From Haliotis asinina (Eukaryota > Mollusca > Gastropoda > Lepetellida > Haliotidae), in NCBI RefSeq assembly GCF_037392515.1, contig NC_090280.1:17114001-17178000 (forward strand): a stretch of DNA of 64,000 nt. Direction: 5' to 3'. This document shows positions 13,101 to 24,411 of the stretch, piece by piece. The first letter of the stretch is position 1. Every line of letters begins with the position of its first letter. Below the pieces are notes generated by a model. It made no database searches and was not told the DNA's origin. It saw only the letters and a program-made list of their open reading frames with translations. Position numbers and translations under genes: made by a program.

Positions 13101-16100
13101 TAATGATACTGCTCATAAACTAGGATAGTTTGAGGATACACAGTTATTTCTTGATTTCTCTGTAAAAAAGAGCGTTCTTGCAGCAATTGAAACAATTTCC
13201 ACCAAATCTCAGAACTCAGAATGGACATAGATAAAACCAAGGCTATTTGGATAGGTTCAATGTCTCAAAATAATATAACCAGTTACTTAAATCTTAACTG
13301 ACACAGTGGGGGACTTCGAAATTTTAGGAATTGCCTTAAATGCTTCATTAAATGAAACCTGGGTGATAAACACAAGGGAACGCACAGAAAATATCAAAAG
13401 ATTATTTGCCTAAGTCGAAAGGTTTATTGCAATGAAAAATAATAAATGTGGTTGTTCTGATAGGAAATGGCAACACTGACAGATGGTACTATGACATTTT
13501 AATTTAGCACATATGTAGTTTGACCTACCCAAACTAATGTGTCCAGTACAGTAATATTGTCTTTACCTAACTCCTATTTATCTACATATGTACACCCCCA
13601 TATGGGGAAACAGTTTTGTACTATCTTGATGATGTAAACACCAACACATGTCACTCTTCTGTCTGTACATGCAACTTCAAATGGAATAAAAAAAACTGAA
13701 ATGTTTGGGGTCAAGCGACACCCATTGGATTTGTGCATTATGTATCACTAATAATTATTGTAAATTGTTATTTCAAAGAAAAGGTTCACATTGTGATGGG
13801 TTTTCTTATTTTTATTCACACAAAATTCGTTTTATCCTACAAAATTCGTTTGAAAGAATATTTCAATTGTAAACCTTAAAATATATACACTCTTTGGACC
13901 GCACTGTTCTAATTCCGTTGCAGTCAAAGGTCTACGTTGTGAAATCTACCAACAATGGGACGACGAAGTATATAGGATATGCCATAGATGTTTTGGATAC
14001 AATCGCCGATGTTCTTAATTTCAGGTGAGTTGCATTACACTTAGCCAATAGTTTTCATTCATAGTCCAGTCACTTTCTAAAACGACTGAGTTTATTTCGG
14101 TGGTATTTATTTCGGCAGTCCCATATAAAACAGTTCTCCTTGCAGTTACAGCATTACCGAGCCAGAGGATCAGTCGTGGGGACTTCCTGTCAACAACACC
14201 TATGATGGAATTGTGGGCCAGCTAAACAGAACGGTAATTTTGCCATGCAAACTGTGTCATACTGGTTTTAACGCCGTGTGAAGATTAGATTAGTAGATGC
14301 TCAGTCACGTCTTGGTTAGTTGTAAGAGGCAAGTAGAATAGTCCATATGTCATAATTCCCTGATAGGGTGGTATATTTTCAGGCCATGGTTTACTTCACT
14401 GCCATTATTACTGGAGCTATTCTTTTCATGAAGCAACGGTTTAACACTTCGTGATAGAACTGGCTATAGGACTCTATAAGATGTAAATGTATTAGAAAGA
14501 CAGGATGTATGTTACCATGCCAGATTGTCTTTGTACTTTTATAGGAAGTGGACCTTGCTGCTTGTGATCTGGCAATAGAAGAAGGCCGTTCAAAGTTTAT
14601 TGACTACGTATTACCGCCAATCAGCACGGAATACTTTGATGTTGTGTATAAGAGGCATGACAAACAACGAAGTAGCTCTCTTTATCTCTTAGCTCTCCCA
14701 CTCAGACCCGACGTGTACCTCGTTTTGTTTCTGATTGCCGGATTTTGCTCACTACTCTTTGCCTTGTTCGAAAGTGCGGATATCTTCATGCGCGCCACAC
14801 CTGCAGGGTCTGATGGAGAGGGTCTCGGTCGCTTCATGAAAGTGAGACAGAATCTGTTTCATGCTTGCTGGGAAGTCACTGGATCCCTGTTTAAGCAGGG
14901 TATGTATAAACTGAAGTTCATGCTCAATGACAGGCCAAGGATTCTTTTGATATTACAACATCTGGGACCACATGTATACATAAAACAGGAAAATAACAAA
15001 TTCTGATATATCCACATTTACATAGCTAAATAAGCTTGACACGCAGTCGTGTGGATAGTTGAACCAGCCTAACAAGCAGTCTTGCGAACAGCTGAATATG
15101 CTTGGCAAACAGTCATGTGCGTAGCAGAACAAGGTTGACAAACAGTCTTGTGCATAGCGAAACAAGGTTGTTAGAATGTTTTACGGAAAGCTGGACAAGC
15201 TTGACAAACAGTCTTGAAGATAGCTGAACAAGCTTGACAAACAATCTTGAAGATAGCTGAACAAGCTTGACAAACAGTCTTGAAGATAGCTGAACAAGCT
15301 TGACAAACAGTCTTGAAGATAGCTGAACAGGTTTGACAAACAGTCTTGTGCATAGCGAAACAAGGTTGTTAGAAAGTTTTACGGAAAGCTGGACAAGCTT
15401 GACAAACGGTCTTGAAGATAGCTGAACAAGCTTGACAAACAGTCGTGTGCATAGCGGAGAAAGGGTGTCAAACAGTGCTCAATAAACTTGACAAAGTGTA
15501 ATATGACTCAACTTTTGCTTTTTGACTTTTCTTTTTTTCATTTTTGTTTTAATTTTCCCAATTTTTTAAAAGATTTAAAACTATAGCTGTAATAAAATCT
15601 CAGTGGAGTGTGTTAAGTGACGTCGTGCACAAATGTATGTTTTGACAGACCTGAAGTGGTAGTTTGTAATATACCGCCTGTCTGAGACTGATCAATATTT
15701 AGTTTTGTATCTAAATGCATTTTGCAGGCTTTAGTAAATATCCTAGAGGTATGTCGGGGAAGGTTTTGATGGCATCGTTGTGGATGTCGTTGATGGTTTT
15801 AACTACAGTCTACTGTGCCAACCTTGTCGCCGCTCTGTCCGCACAGACTGATGTTAGACCGTTCACTGACCTAGACGGGCTACTTGACAGTGATTATTCA
15901 GCTGGGTTGCGAACATCCGGTATCTCCCATCATATATTGAAGGTATCTGGATACTAATTACTGGGTTTTGCCCTTTTTTCCAATGTTGTGGTAGTGTAGA
16001 GTTTAAAATGTTGCCAGTATATTCCGATGTTGATGTGTTTGCTCCATTGTGTGTTTAATGGGAATTATCAACGTTTGTTTTACACATGGTAGCTTCACTC

Positions 16101-17712
16101 TTTCATTGATGTCAGCACATTAATATGAAATACATGAAATTTCAGCACTGTTTCTTACAAACACAAATGCACTGGGAATAAAGAACTAAATTCACTTTTC
16201 GGACGATAACTGTACGCAACTCGTGTTACCACTGTCTGATAATCAAGCACTGTGATAACTAGAAGGCTTTAATGGTGTTTGACCAGAATTCCTCCATTGA
16301 ATGTTAAGTAACATATTAGTAATGGAATATATATGGAAATAATATGTGAGCCTCTGGAAACAAACTATAATTGTCAACAATAAAAGTTACATTGTCCGCA
16401 AACAATAAACGAAATATCAGAATTTCTGCACGGAACATGATCCTCGGTTCATAAGTTGATTCACTGTCAGGAGCCAAATATAAACGTGAATTAAGAACTT
16501 TACATATATCATGTGTATTTAGAGACACACTTGAATATTGTGGCAGTTTATCTTGTGACAGTACGTGTCTGTATACTCTTCTTCAAAACAGATTCGAAGT
16601 GAATCATTCAAAACATAGTGAGTATGGTTTTAAGTCACTTTATCAATATTACATCAATGTCAAAGTGAGCAGCAGTTCAAAACATAAGCTATGGGAGCAC
16701 AGTTATGCTTTTAAAGGATTCAGCAAATCCGTAAATGTCAAATACATTAGATTTGTCATGGAATATCTAATTATTTGTTTAAAGCCATTTCAGTGATGAG
16801 CGTGGGGTAATGCGCTTGTGAAAAACGTCCTGTCGTGGTGGCCTTACTAGTTCCTGATTGGTAGCATATCAGGAATGAGCAGAAATGTTACTTTTGCTGT
16901 AAATTTATTCATCGTCTGCCACTTTTATCTTTAACTACCAGACAAATGACCCATCAAGTTTATATGGAAGACTATGGTCAAAGATAAACGCCAACGACCC
17001 AGCATTCTTGAAATCCTCGAATGAAAATCATCTAAAACGACTAGAACGTGAGAAATATGCCCTGATGATGTTCTCATCACAACTAGAGCAGCACATGGCT
17101 GATGACTGCAACTTACAGGTTCTGGGAGAGAGACTATTATACCTACAAATATCTTTTGGATTGCCCAAAGGGTCGCCTCTAAAAGCCGACATAGATAAAG
17201 TGTAAGCTGCGACAGAGCCTGTAAAGTTTACAAACATAATACAAAAATGTTTTCTAAACAAAAATATAGATATGGATATTGATTATCGACGAACAATATG
17301 TTCAAAACTTTTATTCAATATTGCACGTATATCTGAAATATAGTTAAGTTGACTATATTTGTTTGCATTTCGCTGACTTTAATTACATATGTTGTGCATT
17401 AATTACAGTACACACTACATGTAACATGAAATGTTTGTAGTGAGTATTTTCATAGAACTTTTATTGGTCTTCTTGTCTCTTGGCAGAATGTCTCAGATGA
17501 GTGCGGTCGGCATTTTGGATCGACTGTGGGAAAAGTGGAGCGTCAAGAGAAACCTGACACATTGTCCAGAAAAACGAACATTGGAGTCCATCACACTAAA
17601 CCAAATCGGGGGTGGCTTCATCGTCGTGTGTGTTGGGACTGCATTCAGCATGATTGTCCTCTGTTTTGAAAAACTAAAGCAATGCGCGTCAAGAGGTTCT
17701 TCTTATGAATAA
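10107..17712 (+). CDS. IR/iGluR-like ligand-gated channel, gene B (complete, 11 exons)
   Basis: Complete paralogue of gene A. Exons: 10107-10191, 10754-10855, 11076-11257, 11400-11540, 12133-12291, 13924-14024, 14146-14233, 14545-14899, 15728-15942, 16942-17201, 17487-17712; phases join to a 637-residue frame. The Met at 10131 also gives a good signal peptide (MRPVILTVIAIFII), so the exact start is open. Exons 2-4 encode a short amino-terminal domain of roughly 150-170 residues (WKRVAFMLHGNN; LLVFDVSVVDVNN; HHSKWLLLTDG), far shorter than the usual 350-400 of glutamate receptors and closer to IRs. S1 has DLAIEEGR with the binding Arg; M1, pore (CWEVTGSLFKQG), M3 (VYCANLVAALSAQ), S2 (FGLPKGSPL) and M4 (GGGFIVVCVGTAFSMIVLC) follow. 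AATAAA overlaps the stop codon. Intron 5 carries an L1-like LINE piece and intron 8 a 33-bp minisatellite. Gene A lies 4.2 kb upstream in the same direction. Confidence 0.9.
10350..10435 (-). repeat. repeat family A fragment
   Basis: Reverse complement of the family A 5' part (gcctgaccacccgatcctgt; gcatgggttgctgaagg), inside intron 1 of gene B. Confidence 0.65.
12735..13690 (+). mobile_element. L1-like LINE fragment (RT to thumb), copy 1
   Basis: Translates in pieces to ISENTKMLYDIILETKKL and then to segments matching copy 2 (VEVFGTMVRTNPGIALNDTA; DKTKAIWIGSMSQNN). Many stops and frame changes, no ends, no poly-A. Sits in intron 5 of gene B in the sense orientation. Confidence 0.65.
15030..15480 (+). 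repeat. 33-bp minisatellite in intron 8 of gene B
   Basis: Unit like 'acaagcttgacaaacagtct' plus 'tgaagatagctga', about 13 copies. A distinctive variant (tgcatagcgaaacaaggttg) occurs at 15151 and 15349, 198 bp apart, i.e. six units, showing a higher-order duplication. Open frames on the reverse strand here are a by-product of the 33-bp period. Confidence 0.9.
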
Positions 17713-17789
17713 AAAATCTTCAAGAAGAGGACAGTAAAGTAACTGATGCTGAACAGACACTTTGAGTGAATGAGTGAGTTTAGTTTTCC

Positions 17790-18176
17790 AAGGGGTCGGT
17801 AACGAGCGGCTGTTTATGAACGAATTTCGTCAAAGAGCCGTGGATATGCTTCGACAGAATTGGATGAATACCCTTAATTTAAGTTCTAGATTTGATGCAT
17901 ATAGATCCTTTAAAACGTTGCCAGAACCTGAGACATATTTGACAAACATTACAGGGAAGAAATCTTAGAAATACAATTATTAGATTTAGACTTGGCTTAA
18001 CAGATATAAAGATCAATACTGGCCGTCACAAGTCACTGGCCAAACATCTAAGATTTTGTCCGGTCTGTATGGCGGGTATCGAGGATGAATATCATCTGTT
18101 GTTTATATGTGACGCTTATACCGAGTTAAGAAAGGAGTACATTCCACAGAAATACCTCAGGAGTGATGTCAACACT
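17790..18176 (+). mobile_element. LINE ORF2 C-terminal fragment
   Basis: Reads FMNEFRQRAVDMLRQNW and, after one frame change near 17966, RFRLGLTDIKINTGRHKSLA, then CPVCMAGIEDEYHLLFIC. The R-G-tract followed by CxxC...EDxxHxxxxC is the usual C-terminal tail of animal LINE polymerases. It abuts the end of the Gypsy remnant. Confidence 0.7.
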
Positions 18177-21100
18177 GCCTGGCGATACAAGCTGCAGGTG
18201 TCTGCGATTACGCCGGAAGTCACCTTTTGGAGTTCTGACCACATATGATCTTGGCGTTGAGGCACATTTTTTAACAACACCTGGCGTATTCCAGCCTTTC
18301 TCCCCATCGATCTGGAGATGAGCTTCGTCACCCGGTTTCAAGAGAGATTGCACGTTATGATGTTGGTCAAAGAACTTCCTTGAACATTCCTTGTAATTTT
18401 ATCACTGGTTTGCACATCACAGAAATCTTGCCACTTAGGCTGCAACACCTTCTCCAACATCGGAGGGGTCCCGCGGAGTTGTCTCCCCATGATCAGCTGT
18501 GCTGGACTCTTCCCAGTTGACTGAATTGGAGTGCTCCTGTAGCTTAATAGAGCAAGGAATGGATCAGCCTGCTTCCGAGCATGTTTTGCTATTTTCACTC
18601 CAGCTTCAGCCATCCCATTAGCTTGAGGGAAATGGGGTGAAGATGTGGTGTGTTTGAATCCATACTGATTCTTGAACTGCACAAACACGTGAGCTACGAA
18701 CTGTGGTCCGTTGTCTGTAACTAGCTCTTCTGGAATACCCCATCTTGAGAATATGCACTTGAGGTTGCCAATCACATTTTTCGATGTAGTATCCTTTAGA
18801 TACACTACTTCAAGATATCGTGAAAAGTAGTCAATCACCACAACGTATTGAAGTCCCTTGACTGTACACAGATCGGCCGCGACTCTTTGCCATGCTCGAT
18901 CGGGTAGAGAACTTGGCTGTAGTGGCTCTCTTCTCTGTGCTGATTGGTTTATCTGTCACATTGTACAGGAGTATACTTTATCCTGAATGTGTTGGTTGAG
19001 TTCAGGCCACCACACACTCAATCCGGATCGTTCCTGACACTTTGTCAGTCCCTGGTGTCCCTCATGAATCCTATCGAGAATATCTGTCCTCATCGCTTCG
19101 GGGATAACAATCCTGTCTCTGTACAGTAGAATGTTTCTGGATACTGAAAGTTCGCCTCTGACTGGATATTACACTCGTGCTGATATTGGACCATCCCTGT
19201 ATACCGCCGGCCAACCGTTCCTAGTCAGTGCCATGACAATTTGAAGAGTCTTGTCTTGTGTCGTGGCTTCCAGAATCCCTGTGAGTTTATGATCAGACAT
19301 AGGTTGTGTCTCAATGATAGACTCTGTGTAGGTTTCTACTTCCTCTACCAGGTTGTGGATTTCTGCTGCACTGGAACTTTCTGTGTAATGCAGTGGTGCC
19401 CGTGAAAGCATGTCTGCTACCACCATATTCTTCCCTGCTACGTCTTCTGCCACCGTGTTAAACCTCATCAGTCGCATGAGGAGACGAGTGCATCTAATTG
19501 GCGCTCTATCCAGATCTGACTGGTTGATCAAGGGTACTAGCGGCTTATGGTCTGTCAGTAGTCGGAACGACTCCAGACCATACATATATCTTGCAAACTT
19601 CTCGCAAGCCCACACGCTCGCTAGACATTCCTTCTCAATCTGAGAGTACCTGGTCTCAGCAGGAGTTTCAGTCCGTGAGCAGAATGCTACTGGCAAAAGC
19701 TTGTCACCATGCTGTTGTGGTAGCATAGCTCCTAAGCAATAACTGCTTGCATCAGCACTAACAACTGTAGCTTTCTCCAGATCATAGAACTGCAGGACCG
19801 CTGGACTTGTCAGCATTTCTTTCACTTTGGAGAATAATGCATCTTGGGCAGGACCCCATGTCCACTCTGCATCCGATTTGAGTAGGTTACATATTGGACG
19901 AAGAACTGATGAAAGGTCTGGCAAAAATCGTCCCAGATAGTTCATCATGCCCATAGCTCGCCTAAGTTCGTTGATATCTGTTGGAGCTGGTAGGTCTGTA
20001 ATAGATTGTGTCTTCCCTGGGTCAGGCTGGACTCCATTTTCACTGATCATGTGACCAAAGTAGCTGATGGACGTTTTTTCGGATTTCGCACTTCTCTCGG
20101 TTCAACTTCAAGCCTGAGCATTTGACTCGTTCGAGAACACTGTTCAACCTCTTGTCGTGCTCCTCGACAGTCCTACCCCAGATCAAGACATCGTCCATTA
20201 TGGCTTCCGAGCCCTCCAACCCCTGTAGTACTTCACGCATCTTCCTCTGAAAGATCTCTGGAGCGGACATAATTCCAAATGGAACTCGTTTAAAGCAGAA
20301 ACGACCAAAGGGAGTGATGAAGGTCGTCAGGAGACTGCTGTCTGGATCCAATGGGATTTGGTGAAATCCGCTTGATGCGTCCAGTTGGGAGAATGTACCT
20401 TTCACGTTTGACAGGGACATTCAACTTCTTTAGGTCAACGCATATTCGTATCTTCTTGTTGCGTTTCACAACTGGTACGATCGGTGCACACCACTCTGTG
20501 GGCTGTGTCACTTCCTCGATGATGCCATCTTTCACCATACACCTCAATTTCTCTTCGACCTTCTTTAGGGGTGGGAATGGCACTCTTCTAGCTGTGGAAA
20601 GACTGTAGGGAATTGGATCCTTCTTCAAGGTAATCTTGACGGGCTCGCACTGCAGTAGTCCAATCTCACCAAAATCATCGGCATGAGTCTCTGCGACGTG
20701 TGATATATTGTTGTAGGTAACCAGTCCCATCGCAGAGGAGACACCCCTACTCAAGAGATTACTGCCCTGTCCTCTGACGACACTCACACGAAAACTGCAT
20801 TGCTCCCCATTTAGGAATGTGTCAGTGACGAATTCCCCCAGCTATGCCAGTTTCCCCCCTGTGCTATCCAGTTGTCTTGGAGTGTTTTCCAGCTTGGGCT
20901 CAAGTGGAAAACTTTTGTATGTGTCTTCATAAATCACTGATGTATCTGCGCCCGAATCTATCTTGAATGTGACCTGCTTTCCTCCGATTGGTAGATTGAT
21001 GTACCAAACATCTGTCTCCTCGCATGTGACAGATCCTAGGGAATAACTGCCTTGTGTTTCTGTTTTGTCGGTCACTTCGTTTACCCCTTTGGAGCGGCAC

Positions 21101-22095
21101 ACATTTTGAAAGTGTCCAATCTTCTGATATTTTAGACATCGCTTGGATCTGGCTGGCCAATTGGCTCCGCCTGTGAGCTGTGGGTGGCCACACTTACCAC
21201 AGTTTGGTGGTGAGCTATTGTGTCCGCGCTGCTGTGTCCCCCGTGACACACTTTGTCTGTGTGCATTGTTAATATGGTAAGCAGACCTGTTATGACGTTT
21301 CGGCTTGGACCCTCTTATTTCGTCTAAGTTAGTGACACTTCTGTCTGCGCCCTGACCCTTTATCATTTCAGAGTTTCTAGCCATCTGAATTGCTGTTCCA
21401 AGATCCAATTTAGCTTCCATTTGTAGCCTCTGTGCTAAATCTTAGACTAGAATTCCTGTGACAATTCGATCACGTATGTACTCGCCCTTTTTGTCGCCGA
21501 AATCGCAGTATTCAGCAAGTTCATATAAGTGGCGAATAAACGCTTCAACAGATTCACCTGGTTGTTGTGATTTCTTGTTGAAACATGCCCTCTCGTGAAT
21601 CACGTTTCTCTTGGGGATGAAGTGATTATCAAACTGCTTCAGTACAAAATTGAAGTCTTTCTTTTTATCCTCTTCAGGAAACTGAAACTTCATGATATAC
21701 TCTGCCTCTCTCCCCATTGCATACATAAGTGAACTTACTTGTAATTCACCATCCTCGTTTTTATATTTAGACAGCGTGAAAAAGCGAAGAAAGCGTTGTT
21801 GAAATTCTCAGGCGCCTTGAATCCCGACATGACATGAATTCAGTTTCCCATGATATCCATGCTGTAACGTTTTCTGGTCCAATATACGGTGGTGTTTTCA
21901 ACTTCACTATTTGAAAAGATTCCACGTGGACCGAAAATGCATGTTTTGCGTCTTGTTGACTCGGACTCGGACTAAAGTTACCGTTCCTTACAAGGGCACT
22001 GATGCTAGCCAAAACTAGGTCACAGTCCATTTCAGCAAAATGTTGACAGACGTTGATAATTGTTATCCGTCTTTTTAGAAACAGGTTATCCATTC
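18170..22095 (-). mobile_element. Ty3/Gypsy retrotransposon fossil, LTRs not found
   Basis: Parts in order on the reverse strand: gag-like region (about 22.1-21.4 kb), zinc-knuckle and aspartic protease with FKIDSGADTS (21.2-20.9 kb), reverse transcriptase (20.8-20.0 kb, with IMDDVLIWG), RNase H (to 19.2 kb, with VVSADASSYCLGAML), integrase core (18.85-18.4 kb) and integrase C-terminus (18.35-18.2 kb, RRNRRHLQL). It is broken, with roughly half a dozen or more interruptions, and no terminal repeats are recognisable. I infer an old copy. It lies between the convergent ends of genes B and C. Confidence 0.9.
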
Positions 22096-22099
22096 CCGC

Positions 22100-22733
22100 G
22101 TTGTACTGTTCACATGAAGATTTTCACTGTTGCATTAGTTAACGTTCTAAATATCTGTTTCAGATTCTGTGGAAAACTAAATTCCTTTACTAGGAGATTG
22201 TTGCGTGTATAATGATATCCACGCACGACTATGGAAGCAAGCTACAAATCTATAACAGTGTCTGTCCCTCGCTTAGCCTCATTGATCAATTATTCATCAT
22301 AATTCATTTCATGCAAATCATTAGCTTTGTAAATCCAAACTCTATGTGGAAAGGTAAATCTTCGTCGCTGCAGGATATTGTGAACAAAATGTGCTAATAT
22401 TTTGTAAATTAACTCAAAAAAGGTTAAGTATTACTATAATGTGTGTGCAGTGGTTACTTTTACAAGCTATTTAAATTTGAGTGTGTACAATATATATTTA
22501 TACTTTATTGGTATACTTCAGAAAACAAACAAGGGAACATATGAAAACACAAATGTTCCTTTGCTTTTTCAGATTTCTCCACACATACTGCGATACAAAC
22601 CGATAAAGAAAACCAGTAAAGAATACAGGAACACTTATGGTGTCATGTGTTCCCTTATTGATGTTAAAAAGTGCCTGAACGGATGAATGAATCTGCATTG
22701 GGTATGGATTCGAGCGTGACCATGTGAGAGTGA
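22100..22733. other. AT-rich spacer, nothing recognised
   Basis: No family match or supported gene on either strand. Confidence 0.5.
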
Positions 22734-23033
22734 ATGCGGGTGCTATTTATGTTGTTGTGTGTCTTAATGGTTCTTTTTTTTATTTATGACATCGTGCCTC
22801 GTAGGTCTGAGGCTCTGGTGCTCGTTTTCTATTTGTATTTTATTGGTTTTATTATATGTACCGCTTGTGATACGTATATTTCTGAAGAAGGGGAAACGTC
22901 GTTTTGGACAATAATGAAGCTGCCATCCATGTCCTCGTCCCTATTCGATGTCATTATTCTCTGTGCATACCTGGGTCCGTTAAAACACAAGATGATCAGA
23001 TGGAGCTTCCTGTGTACTATACTCAGTATCTGA
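22734..23033 (+). CDS. unrecognised open frame with predicted membrane segments
   Basis: A 99-residue frame with three hydrophobic stretches (LFMLLCVLMVLFFIYDIV, VLVFYLYFIGFIICTAC, LFDVIILCAYLGPL) separated by charged residues. No family is recognised, no splice partner is evident and no homologous copy is seen in the window. AT-rich DNA readily gives hydrophobic frames, so this may be non-coding. Confidence 0.15.
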   Translation: MRVLFMLLCVLMVLFFIYDIVPRRSEALVLVFYLYFIGFIICTACDTYISEEGETSFWTIMKLPSMSSSLFDVIILCAYLGPLKHKMIRWSFLCTILSI

Positions 23034-23059
23034 TCACAGGTGAAGGAAGTCAGTCTAAG

Positions 23060-23632
23060 TAAACTCCGTTCCACTCCACTACTGAGTCTAACAAAACCTT
23101 ATGGGAGGTCGCGTCCGGTAACCTTTGAGATTGACCAATCAGAACACAGATTACCAAATCGCGAAAGTGCACATTCGCACATACCTTTTGAACTTTTTAT
23201 CTCGAAAAAGCTTGTACTCGAACGATTCCGAATGTTATAAAATAGCGTACGCTCGCCTCCGGATGATGCACACGGTACACGTTACAACCTTGACAACGGT
23301 GAGTAAACAGTCGTGTTTTTGGCAATATTCAAGGATGTCGTCTTGCTGAAATATAAGCTAATGGCAACTATGTCAACAGAAACTCCAAAGCGTATATACT
23401 GCAGGTCAAATAACTGTGTTATATGCCAATTGTTGTTTGTGGAGACATCTGTGTCAGTGACGTGAATATTTTGTTAGTTCCTCCGATCCCTAAACAGAAG
23501 CCGTTGTCTGATTGGTTAAATCTAATTAACCGTCTGGCTATTGATTGGACGGTCATAGGTCGCTCAAAGGTCACCTGACGCGACCCTCTACTAGAGTTCA
23601 TTACACTCAGCGGTGGAGTGTAACGAATAACA
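23060..23632. mobile_element. MITE-like element with imperfect terminal inverted repeats of about 68 bp
   Basis: The left end (tccgttccactccactactg ... ggtcgcgtccggtaaccttt) and the reverse complement of the right end (ttcgttacactccaccgctg ... ggtcgcgtcaggtgaccttt) align over about 68 bp. Flanks carry 'ctaag' on both sides, a possible 5-bp target duplication. No transposase inside. The interior has ACCAATCAGA on both strands. Confidence 0.6.
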
Positions 23633-23832
23633 CTAAGCCAATATACATGTCAAGCGATATTGCAGGCTCAAAGTTATTTTGCGATTAACGTGTCTTGTAA
23701 AGTTTCATTTTAATTTATTACGCTGCCTTTAGCATTACGCCATCTATGTAAGGGGTAAGGTCTGGAAACACTGTGGAAACAAACCCAGGACGTTGTGTAA
23801 GCAAACACACTGATAGTCTCTCGATGAATAGT

Positions 23833-24264
23833 GAGTGAGTGAGTTCAGATTTACATCGCTTTTACCAACATTCCAGCAAATTCACGACGGTGGACACCAG
23901 AAATGGGCTTCACACATTGTACAAAAGTTTGAAGCGTGACGGTAGGTAGTAAAGGTACTGTAAGTCCCTATGGTCCCTAGTATGATGATCCACCTTCAGT
24001 TGTAGGCGACCTATAGCCTGTTTTTATATTGTTTTGTCCAAATAGTGACTGATTTAAACTTTCCAAACTAGTTTTAAGGATAATTGTGATATTCTAGTTG
24101 TTTTACTGTCCTTTGTTGACAGGTTTTTATAGTAGACATATATTTCTTTTCTCGTCACGATATTGCTGAAATATTGCCGATATGACGTTAAATATTAGCT
24201 CACTCACTCACTCACTGAAGCGTGACGGGCGAACGCTTTAACCACTTGGCTACCCCACCGGCCT
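23833..24264 (-). repeat. SINE family C copy split by a family B insert
   Basis: Reverse-strand SINE: tail 'gtgagtgagtgagttc' at 23833, head 'ttaaccacttggctacccca' to about 24260. The body is interrupted at 23943-24216. Confidence 0.75.
23943..24216 (+). repeat. repeat family B copy with 12-bp target duplication
   Basis: Flanked by GAAGCGTGACGG at 23931-23942 and again at 24217-24228. Ends 'gatatgacgttaaatattag' plus CTCA units. 5'-truncated relative to the copy at 7126. Confidence 0.85.
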
Positions 24265-24411
24265 CAACGATGAAGAACACAAATATAAAACCTGTATAAA
24301 CAAACACATATTGAAGATGGAACAATAAAAAATAGACTTTGAACAGTGATAAAAATCAATCACAATACCAATATCAATGACGCTAATTGTTCTTTACTGC
24401 CAAGTGTGAAA

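Noticed and set aside
15030-15480. 33-bp direct repeats as a CRISPR-like array
   Set aside because: Units are contiguous with no unique spacers; eukaryotic intron context.
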